Positions 1-7,259 of a DNA stretch of 63,499 bases are shown here, one piece after another. Position numbers and translations under genes: made by a program. The notes below the pieces were generated by a model. The model made no database searches. It was not told where the DNA came from and was given only the letters and a program-made list of their open reading frames with translations. Origin of the DNA: JANLSE01 sp038214135. Lineage in GTDB: Bacteria; Chloroflexota; Chloroflexia; Chloroflexales; Roseiflexaceae. The stretch is taken from contig JBBQSD010000020.1 of assembly GCA_038214135.1 (NCBI GenBank), forward strand, positions 1 through 63,499. Reading direction: 5' to 3'. Each line of letters opens with the position of its first letter. The stretch's first letter is position 1.

Positions 1-141
1 GCTGTTCTGTTGGCATTACCAGAAACGGACCACTTCGAGATTGTTGACCCCGCCACGGAGCAGTGGCAGCAGATTGCAAAGATTATTCTGCAAGAACTCG
101 GAAGTGAGTATTCAGGAGTCAGGAGCCAGGAGTCAGAATAG
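1..141 (+). CDS. alpha/beta hydrolase, C-terminal fragment (possible kynurenine formamidase)
   Basis: This is the last 46 codons of a gene that enters from the left edge, read in frame 1 to a TAG at 139-141. The peptide has the look of an alpha/beta-hydrolase C-terminus: a His-Phe pair (DHFEIVDP), where the catalytic His of this fold sits, followed by the final helix (EQWQQIAKIILQEL). The neighbours are kynureninase and tryptophan 2,3-dioxygenase, so a hydrolase-type arylformamidase, the step between them, is an attractive guess. That is inference from context, because the nucleophile elbow lies outside the window. The last ten residues (YSGVRSQESE) are encoded by a copy of the GGAGTCA intergenic repeat, so the native end was probably earlier. 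Confidence 0.6.
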   Translation, partial: AVLLALPETDHFEIVDPATEQWQQIAKIILQELGSEYSGVRSQESE

Positions 142-446
142 AGCGCCAAGAACCAAGAATTGCCCAGAGGGCACCCAAACCGAGAACCAAAAATAAGCTA
201 CTAACGCATATCGATCACAGCTGTGGCATGAGTAATGGGCGTTGGCAAGCTACTACGCTCGATTCGGGGTTCGGGGCAAGGCCCCGACCGTGGGTTACTA
301 GGGCGGACGGGACCGCCTTGGTCGCGGGTGCGGGGCGCGTAGCCCTGCTAGAACTAGCCGAAGCAGTTTCTGGCGAAACACCTGCCGAGTGCAGCGGTCT
401 GAATTGCTAAGAAGCGATAGCCGATGAATATGAGCAAGGAGGCTCT
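142..446. repeat. 305-bp repeat-rich spacer upstream of trpB
   Basis: No convincing gene is seen. The spacer is a mosaic of dispersed repeats: a CCCAGAGGGCACCCAAACC block near 160-180, a CGATCACAGCYGNGGCATGA block near 210-230, GC-rich hairpins such as CGGGGCAAGGCCCCG near 274-288, and GGTGCGGGGCGCGTAGC near 328-344. The same elements recur in the same order, on the other strand, at about 41640-41812. The trpB ribosome binding site AAGGAGG lies at the right end. Confidence 0.6.
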
Positions 447-1808
447 ATGAGCAACACAATCAAGTACGTTCTGACCGAAGACCAGATGCCGACCGCCTGG
501 TATAACATCCAGGCCGATTTGCCGACTCCTGCACCAGCAGTGTTGCATCCCGGCACCGGCCAACCAATTGGCCCAGCCGATCTCGCGCCGTTGTTCCCAA
601 TGGATTTGATCCTGCAAGAAGTCAGTACCGAGCGCTCAATCGAAATCCCCGAAGAGGTTCGCAATGTGTATCGGCAGTGGCGGCCAACACCATTGTATCG
701 GGCGCGTCGGTTGGAGAAGGCGCTTGATACACCGGCCAAGATCTACTACAAATACGAGGGCGTGAGCCCATCCGGGAGCCACAAACCGAATACCGCTGTT
801 CCACAGGCCTACTATAACAAGAAGGCTGGCGTGAAGCGGCTCGCAACCGAGACGGGCGCTGGGCAGTGGGGTTCTTCACTGGCCTTCGCTGGTTCACTAT
901 TCGGGCTGGAAGTCCTGGTCTATATGGTCAAGGTCAGCTACCAGCAGAAGCCATATCGGCGGGCGCTGATGGAGACATTTGGTGCGCGGGTGATTGCCAG
1001 CCCAAGCGATACGACCCACGCTGGCCGCATGATCCTGGCCGAACACCCCGAGAGCACCGGCAGCCTTGGTATTGCGATCAGTGAGGCGGTTGAGATTGCA
1101 GCGCAGGACGATGATACGAAGTATGCTCTTGGCAGTGTGCTCAACCATGTGCTGATGCATCAATCAATTATTGGGCTTGAGTCGCTGACCCAGATGGAAA
1201 TGGCTGGCGACTATCCCGATATCATTGTTGGTTGCACTGGTGGCGGATCGAATTTCGCTGGCATTTCGTTTCCGTTCATTGGCAGGAATCTGCGCGGCGA
1301 GGCAAACACGCGGATCGTTGCGGTTGAGCCAGCGGCCTGCCCGAGCCTGACCAAGGGCAAGTATGCCTATGACTTTGGTGATACCGCCAAGATGACGCCG
1401 CTGGTCAAGATGCACACGCTTGGCCATGATTTCGTGCCATCTGGCATCCATGCTGGTGGCTTGCGCTACCACGGGATGGCACCACTGGTCAGCCATCTGG
1501 TGCAACTCGGCCAGATCGAACCGATTGCCCTCCAACAGCTCGAAACCTTCTCAGCTGGGCTGGAATTCGCTCGCGCCGAGGGTATTCTGCCAGCACCAGA
1601 GGCAAATCACGCGGTGGCAGGCGCAATTCGTGAGGCGCTCAAGTGCAAGGAAAGTGGCGAATCAAAGGTCATTCTGTTCAATCTGTGCGGCCATGGCCAC
1701 TTCGACATGCAGGCCTACACCGATTTCATGGCTGGCAAGTTGAAGGATTTTGAATATTCGGATGCCGAAGTTGCCATGGCACTGGCCGGGCTGCCCAGTG
1801 TGGGGTGA
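447..1808 (+). CDS. trpB: tryptophan synthase beta-like protein, TrpB2 type
   Basis: A PLP enzyme of 453 residues that condenses indole with serine to make tryptophan. The long N-terminal part, the PLP-lysine region SGSHKPNTA, the TGAGQWG stretch, the phosphate-binding GGGSNFAG loop and the length (a canonical TrpB1 is about 400) match the TrpB2 subgroup, which usually works without a TrpA partner. No trpA is present. The ATG follows AAGGAGG by 5 nt, which fixes the start. It lies beside tryptophan-degradation genes read on the opposite strand, so it may salvage indole rather than belong to a biosynthetic trp operon; that role is inference. The family call is firm. Confidence 0.93.
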   Translation: MSNTIKYVLTEDQMPTAWYNIQADLPTPAPAVLHPGTGQPIGPADLAPLFPMDLILQEVSTERSIEIPEEVRNVYRQWRPTPLYRARRLEKALDTPAKIYYKYEGVSPSGSHKPNTAVPQAYYNKKAGVKRLATETGAGQWGSSLAFAGSLFGLEVLVYMVKVSYQQKPYRRALMETFGARVIASPSDTTHAGRMILAEHPESTGSLGIAISEAVEIAAQDDDTKYALGSVLNHVLMHQSIIGLESLTQMEMAGDYPDIIVGCTGGGSNFAGISFPFIGRNLRGEANTRIVAVEPAACPSLTKGKYAYDFGDTAKMTPLVKMHTLGHDFVPSGIHAGGLRYHGMAPLVSHLVQLGQIEPIALQQLETFSAGLEFARAEGILPAPEANHAVAGAIREALKCKESGESKVILFNLCGHGHFDMQAYTDFMAGKLKDFEYSDAEVAMALAGLPSVG

Positions 1809-1881
1809 ACTCATTCTCCCTCTCCCCTACCCCTCCGCCACAGGTGGGGAGGAGCTTACAGGGTTCGTAAGATGGCAATTC

Positions 1882-1907
1882 CCCCTCTCCCCGGCGTGGG
1901 AGAGGGG
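1882..1907. terminator. hairpin between convergent trpB and kynU
   Basis: A perfect 10-bp stem, CCCCTCTCCC with GGGAGAGGGG, closes a CGGCGT loop. It belongs to the dispersed CCCCTCTCCC/GGGAGAGGGG family seen again near 41960, 47210 and 57260. It lies between two converging genes and probably ends transcription on both strands, although neither side carries a clear U-tract. Confidence 0.5.
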
Positions 1908-1949
1908 TAGGGGAGAGGGGTGGGGTGAGGGGAAACACCCAAACTGCCT

Positions 1950-3218
1950 CTACGTTACCGTTGGTGCGAGTTCGCTATACTTCTCATAGCGCCGTTCTTC
2001 CATGATCTGTACCGTTCGCATAACAGCCTCGTGTATATCGCAGAAACTTGTGTAGAGTGGCGCGATCCCCAGGCGGATATTGTCGGGTGGGCGGAAATCG
2101 GGGATGAGCTGCATTTCGTGGATCATCGCCAGATTAATGCCAAGCCCTAATGGGTGGCCAAGCGAGATATGCGACCCGCGCACGTTGGGATCACGGGGCG
2201 AGTTGAGTGTAAAGCCATGCGGCGCAAGCAGTTGCTCCCATAGTCCAACCAGATACTCGGTCTGGGCCACCGATTTGGCGCGCAGATTGTGCATTCCTGC
2301 TTCAATCAAGAGATCGAGCCCTGGCTCCATTAGCGCCAGCGATACCACCATTGGCGTGCCTGTTAGAAAATGGCGCAGCCCATCTGCTGGCTGATACTGA
2401 TGACCAAACTCGAATGGTTCCTTCTGGCCCATCCAGCCTGTCAGCGGGTTCTTCAGTCGCTCCTGCATATCCCGCCGAATATACAGAAATGCTGGTGCGC
2501 CCGGCCCGCCATTCAGGTATTTGTAGCCACACCCAATCGCCAGATCGGCCCCGCTGCCATGCAGATCAACAGGTATCGACCCAGCGGAATGGCTCAGATC
2601 CCATAGAACAAGTGCTCCCGCAGCATGCGCCGCCGCCGTGATCGCTGGCATGTCATAGGTGTAGCTGCTCTTAAACGCTGTGTGGGTGAGTGTCAGCAAT
2701 GCGACCTGCGAATCGAGTGTAGCAACAATCGCATCGGCAGGGCCGTGTACGCCATCTGGCGACGGAATTTGCTCAAGGGTATGCTGGTTGCCGAGCAGAT
2801 CGATCACGCCCTGCAAGATATACAGATCAGAAGGGAAATTCAGGCTATCGGTTAGTATTCGCGTGCATCCTGGTTTTTCACGCAGTGCCGCGACTGCCAA
2901 CTTGAACAGATTCACCGAGGTCGAGTCGGCCATGATGATTTCATCCGGCTGTGCGCCAACCAGCTTGGCGATCTTGGCACCGATCCGCTCGGGCAGCGTG
3001 AACCAGCCCTCATTCCAGCCACGAATCAGGCGCTGGCCCCACTGGCGCTGGATCACATCATCGGAAAGGGCCATGGTTGCGCGTGGTAGGCGGCCAAGCG
3101 AGTTGCCATCAAGATAGATCAGATCCGACTCGGCAATCACGAATTGTTCGCGGAAGTGGGCCAGTGAATCCGCAGCGTCCAATGTTTCCGCATAGCTCCG
3201 GTCGGTCGGGATAACCAT
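1950..3218 (-). CDS. kynU: kynureninase
   Basis: Hydrolyses kynurenine (or 3-hydroxykynurenine) to anthranilate (or 3-hydroxyanthranilate) and alanine. The protein has 422 residues, normal for the family. The N-terminus carries YLDGNSLGRLP, and the PLP-lysine motif GCGYKYLNGGPGAPAF is intact, as is the preceding LWDLSHSAG stretch that contains the PLP-contacting Asp. A GGAGA ribosome binding site lies about 9 nt before the ATG. It is downstream of tryptophan 2,3-dioxygenase on the same strand, with a 147-bp repeat-containing gap, so the two may be co-transcribed. No 3-hydroxyanthranilate dioxygenase or quinolinate genes are seen, so the likely product pool is anthranilate. Confidence 0.95.
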   Translation of the reverse strand: MVIPTDRSYAETLDAADSLAHFREQFVIAESDLIYLDGNSLGRLPRATMALSDDVIQRQWGQRLIRGWNEGWFTLPERIGAKIAKLVGAQPDEIIMADSTSVNLFKLAVAALREKPGCTRILTDSLNFPSDLYILQGVIDLLGNQHTLEQIPSPDGVHGPADAIVATLDSQVALLTLTHTAFKSSYTYDMPAITAAAHAAGALVLWDLSHSAGSIPVDLHGSGADLAIGCGYKYLNGGPGAPAFLYIRRDMQERLKNPLTGWMGQKEPFEFGHQYQPADGLRHFLTGTPMVVSLALMEPGLDLLIEAGMHNLRAKSVAQTEYLVGLWEQLLAPHGFTLNSPRDPNVRGSHISLGHPLGLGINLAMIHEMQLIPDFRPPDNIRLGIAPLYTSFCDIHEAVMRTVQIMEERRYEKYSELAPTVT

Positions 3219-3235
3219 TGTACTATCTCCATGAT

Positions 3236-3362
3236 AGCCATCAGCTTTCAGCCATCAGCCGTCAGCTTTTGATGCAAATGAAGCGCTTATTCTAACTGCA
3301 AAGTCTGTTTGTGGTGCAAGTATCCATTATTAGAAAGCTGAGAGCTGAGAGCTGAATGCTAA
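3236..3362. repeat. AGCTGAAAGCTGATGGC-type repeat pair
   Basis: Copies of the CATCAGCTTTCAGCCATCAGC repeat face copies of AAGCTGAGAGCTGAGAGCTGA across a short loop, giving a potential hairpin between kynU and kynA. The phrase CAAGTATCCATT also occurs here and again near 7195. The same repeat family is found near 6363, 38221-38370 and 63365-63499. Confidence 0.6.
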
Positions 3363-3365
3363 CTC

Positions 3366-4160
3366 CTACAGCAGCGAACGAATAGCCCACAGATCGGGGA
3401 AAAAGGGCTTGATCGTTGCCGTGAGGTAGGCTGCGCCACTTGAGCCACCACTGCCGCTCTTGGTTCCAATCGTGCGCTCAACCATTTTGACATGCCGATA
3501 GCGCCATTCTTGCAGGCCCTCATCAATATCGATCAAGCGCTCGCAGATCTGGCTGGCAGCGCTGCTGGTTCGATAGACCTGAACCAGTTGTTGTTGAATC
3601 GCTGATGATGGTTCAATTGGCTGGGTGACATCGCGTTCCAGCTGATCGGCTGGTTGTGCGAAGCCATTTGCATCAAGGTAGTGCAGAAACGCATCCCAGA
3701 GCGTTGGCTGGTGATAGCGTGCCACGAGCCGCTCGTAGCCAGGCGTGTCTGAAGGAAAGTGATTGAGCATAGCACGCCGTTTGAGCCCAAGCACAAATTC
3801 CATCTCGCGGAACTGTACAGATTGAAAGCCACTGGCACTTTCGAGGAAGCCGCGAAACGAGTTGAACTCCAGCGGTGTCATCGTTTCAAGCACATCGATC
3901 TGGGCAACAACCGTCTTGAGGATCGAAAGTATCCGCCGCATGGTATGGCCTGCACGTGGCTGATCATTCTGCTGAAGCAAGACAATCAGATAGTCGAGTT
4001 CGTGGAGCAGTTGCTTGAACCATAATTCGTATACCTGATGAATAACAATAAACAACAGTTCATCGTGTTCAGGGCCATGCGGCCCATCGCTCTGCGGTGT
4101 CTGAAGATTGAGCAGTTCGCCGACCCGTAGGTAACTGCTATAGGTCATGGCTTTCGACAT
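3366..4160 (-). CDS. kynA: tryptophan 2,3-dioxygenase
   Basis: A haem dioxygenase that opens the indole ring of tryptophan to N-formylkynurenine, the committed step of the kynurenine pathway. It has 264 residues, slightly shorter than the usual 280. Family hallmarks are visible: TYSSYLRVGELLNLQ at the N-terminus, EHDELLFIVIHQVYELWFKQ, FRGFLESASGFQSVQFRE, and the substrate loop GTKSGSGGSSG near the C-terminus. GAGGAA lies 7 nt before the chosen ATG. The DinB gene ends 27 bp upstream on the same strand and kynU follows, so these form a likely operon. Confidence 0.95.
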   Translation of the reverse strand: MSKAMTYSSYLRVGELLNLQTPQSDGPHGPEHDELLFIVIHQVYELWFKQLLHELDYLIVLLQQNDQPRAGHTMRRILSILKTVVAQIDVLETMTPLEFNSFRGFLESASGFQSVQFREMEFVLGLKRRAMLNHFPSDTPGYERLVARYHQPTLWDAFLHYLDANGFAQPADQLERDVTQPIEPSSAIQQQLVQVYRTSSAASQICERLIDIDEGLQEWRYRHVKMVERTIGTKSGSGGSSGAAYLTATIKPFFPDLWAIRSLL

Positions 4161-4187
4161 GATACTTCCTCAATAGATTTTGCGTCT

Positions 4188-4703
4188 CTACCATTCACCA
4201 GCATAATCGAGGCGATAGGGAACCGCCTGCGCTTGCAGATAGTGCCAATGTAGCTGATTGAGTTGCCGAATATGCAGCATATCATGCGCAGCCCAGGAGA
4301 CCAATAGATCACCGGCACGCAGCCCGGAAAGCTGTGGATGATTGACGAGTTGATCCCAGGGCTTATCGCCGAGTTGCCGTAGAAATGCGAGTGATGAAAG
4401 CCGTACCGATAGAAAGCGCAGCAGCGACTCTTCGATGTGGCGCTCGTTATAGCGCCGTTGAATCGCCCATCCTTCTGGATCAATTGGTGCTAGAGGTTGC
4501 TCAGGGTGGTGCAGGGTTTGCTCGATCCGGTAGCGAAAATCATCGCGTTCCTCATCGTAGAGATGATTGATGACCTCAACAAGCGACCATTCGCCTGGCG
4601 ATGGTTTCCAACGGGCCTGTGATTCTGGCACACCGCGCACGAGTGCTTCGATTGTGTGCATGCCCGCTTCAAGGCGGGTGATGTAGGGTTGGATCTCTAG
4701 CAT
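4188..4703 (-). CDS. DinB/YfiT-family putative metal-dependent hydrolase
   Basis: A 171-residue four-helix-bundle protein of the DinB superfamily. The pattern typical of the fold is visible: KPSPGEWSLVEVINHLYDEE near residues 33-52 (first His ligand), and WAAHDMLHIRQL near 138-149 (two further His ligands). Members are thiol-dependent S-transferases, isomerases or hydrolases acting with bacillithiol, mycothiol or similar cofactors, but the substrate cannot be told from sequence. It lies 27 bp upstream of tryptophan 2,3-dioxygenase on the same strand, so it may be expressed with the kynurenine genes. Whether it takes part in that pathway is unknown. Confidence 0.85.
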   Translation of the reverse strand: MLEIQPYITRLEAGMHTIEALVRGVPESQARWKPSPGEWSLVEVINHLYDEERDDFRYRIEQTLHHPEQPLAPIDPEGWAIQRRYNERHIEESLLRFLSVRLSSLAFLRQLGDKPWDQLVNHPQLSGLRAGDLLVSWAAHDMLHIRQLNQLHWHYLQAQAVPYRLDYAGEW

Positions 4704-4778
4704 TGAGCATCGCTTTCATTATGTGGGCATGCGCTCTTCTATTGCGTGTGCATTATAGCATTGTAGGGGTGGCGGTTC

Positions 4779-4800
4779 GCTCCTGACTCCTGACTCCTCG
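4779..4800. repeat. GGAGTCA repeat (minus orientation)
   Basis: CTCCTGACTCCTGACTCCTC, a copy of the GGAGTCAGGAGTCA family found in at least ten places in this window. Confidence 0.7.
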
Positions 4801-4805
4801 TTCAG

Positions 4806-5147
4806 CTATTGTAGCTCAATAATTCTATCCACAAGCCCAAGCCGCGCAACATGGATATAGCGTAGTTTCCAGAGTTTGCGCCGTGCATCCCAGATTCCAC
4901 CGGCTTGCTTCACTGCAAATGCGAGATCGCGTTCGCCCCAGGCGATCTGCAAATAGACCAATTGATCGATTGCTGGTTCTTTTGGCGCTACCAGAGTTTC
5001 TTTGACGATCAGTTCGATGGTTTTGAGCCGCCGATTGCGCTCGGCATCATAGCGATAGCGCACACAGATCAGCCGATCGCCATATTCAGCCACCAATTTG
5101 ATGGTGCCACGTTGGCCCGGTTTCAGAACGAGACGGGTTCGCATCAC
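4806..5147 (-). CDS. small protein of unknown function behind a strong promoter
   Basis: A 113-residue basic protein that I do not recognise. The N-terminal half reads as short beta strands (KPGQRGTIKLVAEYGD, RLICVRYRYD), then a Pro/Glu linker, then a helical part ending in WDARRKLWKLRYIHVARLGL with many Arg, Lys and Trp, which suggests nucleic-acid or anion binding. Two starts are possible: GTG at 5147, 5 nt after AAGGAG, and ATG at 5144, 8 nt after it. The upstream promoter has a consensus -10 and three ACACGAA boxes, so the gene is probably tightly controlled. It is flanked by a DinB gene and an ABC ATPase and shows no obvious link with either. Confidence 0.7.
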   Translation of the reverse strand: MMRTRLVLKPGQRGTIKLVAEYGDRLICVRYRYDAERNRRLKTIELIVKETLVAPKEPAIDQLVYLQIAWGERDLAFAVKQAGGIWDARRKLWKLRYIHVARLGLVDRIIELQ

Positions 5148-5157
5148 GCGGGCTCCT

Positions 5158-5238
5158 TACACGAAATCGAACTTGGCTTGCACGATAGCGTGTATTATAG
5201 TACGCTTGTTCGTGTTTGTCGAGAGCCGATTTCGTGTA
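5158..5238 (-). promoter_or_regulatory. sigma-70-type promoter with ACACGAA operator-like boxes
   Basis: On the minus strand, TCGACA and TATAAT are separated by exactly 17 bp (about 5223-5195). A perfect 12-bp inverted repeat brackets the promoter: TACACGAAATCG at 5158-5169 and its complement at 5227-5238. The core heptamer ACACGAA occurs a third time at 5209-5215, inside the -35/-10 spacer and 22 bp (two helical turns) from the distal copy. This arrangement fits a repressor that loops or co-occupies sites. The binding protein is unknown and could be the 113-residue product itself. Confidence 0.65.
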
Positions 5239-5243
5239 GGCCG

Positions 5244-6245
5244 TTACAAATTGGTGTTGTGGCCGATACCATTGGCATAGATGGTATGGACAATCGATTC
5301 AATTGCTGGTTCTTCGACGGTCAGATCGCGGATCGAGTAGTATGCGGCGACGGTCGCAATCAGCGCGGCAGCAGTGATCTGTTCGCGGTCGAAGCGCAGC
5401 CAGACGCGCAATCCTTCGGTTCGCATCACCTGTGCATCAGCAATAGTGATCGGTTCTGGCGGCAGTTCGTCCAGATCGATCACCAGCGTACGCCAGCGGC
5501 CAAGGCGGGTTCGCAACGCTGCGAGGGCACCATCATAGATCACCAGGCCGTGGTCAATCAGAATAACCCGCTGGCAGAGCCGTTCGATATCACCGAGATC
5601 ATGGGTGGTGAGAATAATCGTGACGCCAAGATCGCGATGGAGGTGTTGCAAAAAGCCACGAATACGCTCGCGTGCGAGGACATCAAGGCCGATGGTTGGC
5701 TCATCGAGGAACAGAATACGTGGATCGTGGAGCAGTGCAGCGGTCAGATCGGCGCGCATGCGCTGGCCAAGCGAGAGCTGACGGACAGGCGTGTTCAGAA
5801 ATGGCTCAAGCTCCAGCAATTCGGTGAAGGTTGCAAGATTGCTGCGCCAGCGTTCGGCTGGAATCGCATAGATATGGCGCAGGAGTTCGAATGATTCAAT
5901 GGTGGGCAGATCCCACCACAGTTGGGTACGCTGGCCAAAGACAACGCCAATTGAACGGGCGTGTTCGCTGCGCTGGCGGTGTGGAACACGTCCATCAACG
6001 GTGATACTCCCGCTGCTTGGCACCAGGATGCCGGTCAGCATTTTGAGCGTTGTGGATTTCCCAGCACCATTTGGCCCAAGGTATCCAACCAATTCACCAG
6101 CCTGGATCGAAAAAGAGGCTTCTTCAACGGCATGAACATCGCGATATTCGCGGGAGAGGAGCGTTCGTACAGCGCTTAACCGGCCACTATGACGGACGGG
6201 AACACGAAAGGTTTTGCGAAGCTGCTCAACCTCAATCAGCGCCAT
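5244..6245 (-). CDS. ABC transporter ATP-binding protein (ABC-2/NatA type)
   Basis: ATPase subunit of an ABC-2-type exporter, 333 residues. The ABC signature set is complete: Walker A GPNGAGKST near residue 57, a Q-loop near VVFGQRTQLWWDLPT, signature LSLGQRMRADL, Walker B ILFLDEPTIGLD and H-loop TTHDLGD. About 80 extra C-terminal residues after the H-loop resemble the DUF4162-type tail. A GGAAGGAA ribosome binding site precedes the ATG. No permease is next to it on either side, so the partner must be encoded elsewhere or lost. Substrates of this subgroup range from sodium ions and drugs to polysaccharides and cannot be assigned here. Confidence 0.9.
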   Translation of the reverse strand: MALIEVEQLRKTFRVPVRHSGRLSAVRTLLSREYRDVHAVEEASFSIQAGELVGYLGPNGAGKSTTLKMLTGILVPSSGSITVDGRVPHRQRSEHARSIGVVFGQRTQLWWDLPTIESFELLRHIYAIPAERWRSNLATFTELLELEPFLNTPVRQLSLGQRMRADLTAALLHDPRILFLDEPTIGLDVLARERIRGFLQHLHRDLGVTIILTTHDLGDIERLCQRVILIDHGLVIYDGALAALRTRLGRWRTLVIDLDELPPEPITIADAQVMRTEGLRVWLRFDREQITAAALIATVAAYYSIRDLTVEEPAIESIVHTIYANGIGHNTNL

Positions 6246-6497
6246 AGCAGGGTTCCTTCCTGTGATAAAGAAGACATTCAGATAGCATAGGCGCTGACAA
6301 GCAGGCAGACAACCATCGCAAGGTGGAACATACAGAGTATTCAGAAGTCAGGAGTCAGAATAAAGCCATCAGCTTTCAGTCGTCAGAGTCTGAGGATCGG
6401 GTAGAGATGCTGCGCTGGAGCGTCTGGAGGCCGAATGCCGAACTAAGAATGGCCCCAACCCGAAACCCATTGCATTTTATATGAGGGCGCTGCTGTT
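6246..6497. repeat. repeat-containing divergent spacer
   Basis: The spacer separates the divergent ABC ATPase and Uma2 genes. It contains a GGAGTCA repeat (TCAGAAGTCAGGAGTCAGAAT, about 6341-6361) followed at once by a CATCAGCTTTCAG repeat (about 6366-6378). No gene or RNA element is seen. The Uma2 promoter lies just to the right. Confidence 0.55.
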
Positions 6498-6526
6498 TTG
6501 CACAGTGGAGCGCAGCGACGTATACT
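6498..6526 (+). promoter_or_regulatory. predicted sigma-70-type promoter of the Uma2 gene
   Basis: TTGCAC and TATACT are separated by 17 bp. Transcription would begin near 6533 and give a leader of about 28 nt before the ATG at 6561. Confidence 0.6.
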
Positions 6527-6560
6527 AAACTATCGATACAAAAGCGCTGGAGGTATGGAC

Positions 6561-7178
6561 ATGGCAATTGATACCCAACTGTTCGATCTAAAACTTGTTC
6601 GTATCATCGATGGGCAGGAAATTGATCTGCACGCACTGCAAGGCATGTGGACTGTTGAACAATATCTGAAGCTCACTGATCAGACGAATCAGTTGATCGA
6701 ATATACTGATGGAGTGATTGAGGTTCTGCCCATGCCAACTGACAAACATCAGGCTATTTCACAGATGCTCTTTCTCGCGCTGCTGGCATTCGTCCAACAC
6801 CTTGGTGGTAAGGTATTCTATGCGCCGCTGCGGGTACAGGTGCGGCCTGGGAGATTCCGTGAACCGGATTTGCTGCTGCTGCTTGATGCAAACGACCCAC
6901 GCCGCCAGAATGCGTTCTGGTTCGGTGCCGATCTCGTCGTAGAAATCGTTAGCCCGGATAGGCCGGAGCGCGATACCGAAGAGAAGCCAGTCGATTATAG
7001 CCAGGCACATATTCCAGAATATTGGATTGTGAACCCAATCGAGGAAACGATCTCGGTGCTCGTTCTCGATGGGGAAATATACCGTGTTGCGGGTGTATTC
7101 AAACGAGATCAAATTGCAGCATCGGTGCTGCTCGATGGCTTCAGTATTGCTGTTGCGGATGTGTTCGATGCTCATTAG
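6561..7178 (+). CDS. Uma2 family (DUF820) putative restriction-endonuclease-fold protein
   Basis: A 205-residue PD-(D/E)XK-fold protein of the Uma2 family, abundant in Cyanobacteria and Chloroflexota. Recognisable elements are the N-terminal MWTVEQYLKLTDQ, IEYTDGVIEVLPMPT, REPDLLLLLDA (Asp of the catalytic set), DLVVEIVSPDRPERDTEEK (Glu-X-Val and the following Lys), and AHIPEYWIVNP. The physiological role of the family is not established. Several in-frame starts exist. ATG 6561 is 7 nt after GGAGG and downstream of the predicted promoter; ATG 6555 is too close to that ribosome binding site. It stands alone in a divergent arrangement with the ABC ATPase. Confidence 0.85.
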   Translation: MAIDTQLFDLKLVRIIDGQEIDLHALQGMWTVEQYLKLTDQTNQLIEYTDGVIEVLPMPTDKHQAISQMLFLALLAFVQHLGGKVFYAPLRVQVRPGRFREPDLLLLLDANDPRRQNAFWFGADLVVEIVSPDRPERDTEEKPVDYSQAHIPEYWIVNPIEETISVLVLDGEIYRVAGVFKRDQIAASVLLDGFSIAVADVFDAH

Positions 7179-7191
7179 TGATTATGATGAT

Positions 7192-7220
7192 GTGACAAGT
7201 ATCCATTGAGGTAGTAAGAT
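7192..7220 (+). promoter_or_regulatory. predicted promoter of the tal-pgi-gnd-rpe operon
   Basis: GTGACA and TAAGAT with a 17-bp spacer lie 40 bp upstream of the tal start codon. No clear operator is seen. Confidence 0.4.
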
Positions 7221-7259
7221 ACAGATAGGCGATATTCTACTGTCGTTCGTAAGGAGCTG

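Noticed and set aside
228..410. A 60-codon frame upstream of trpB, possible leader peptide or attenuator
   Set aside because: It is composed of dispersed repeats and GC-rich hairpins, has no Trp cluster and no ribosome binding site, so I do not call a trp leader.
4905..5894. A 329-codon open frame on the plus strand
   Set aside because: It lies antisense to the well-supported ABC ATPase and the 113-residue gene, spans their divergent promoter, and its peptide has no domain pattern.
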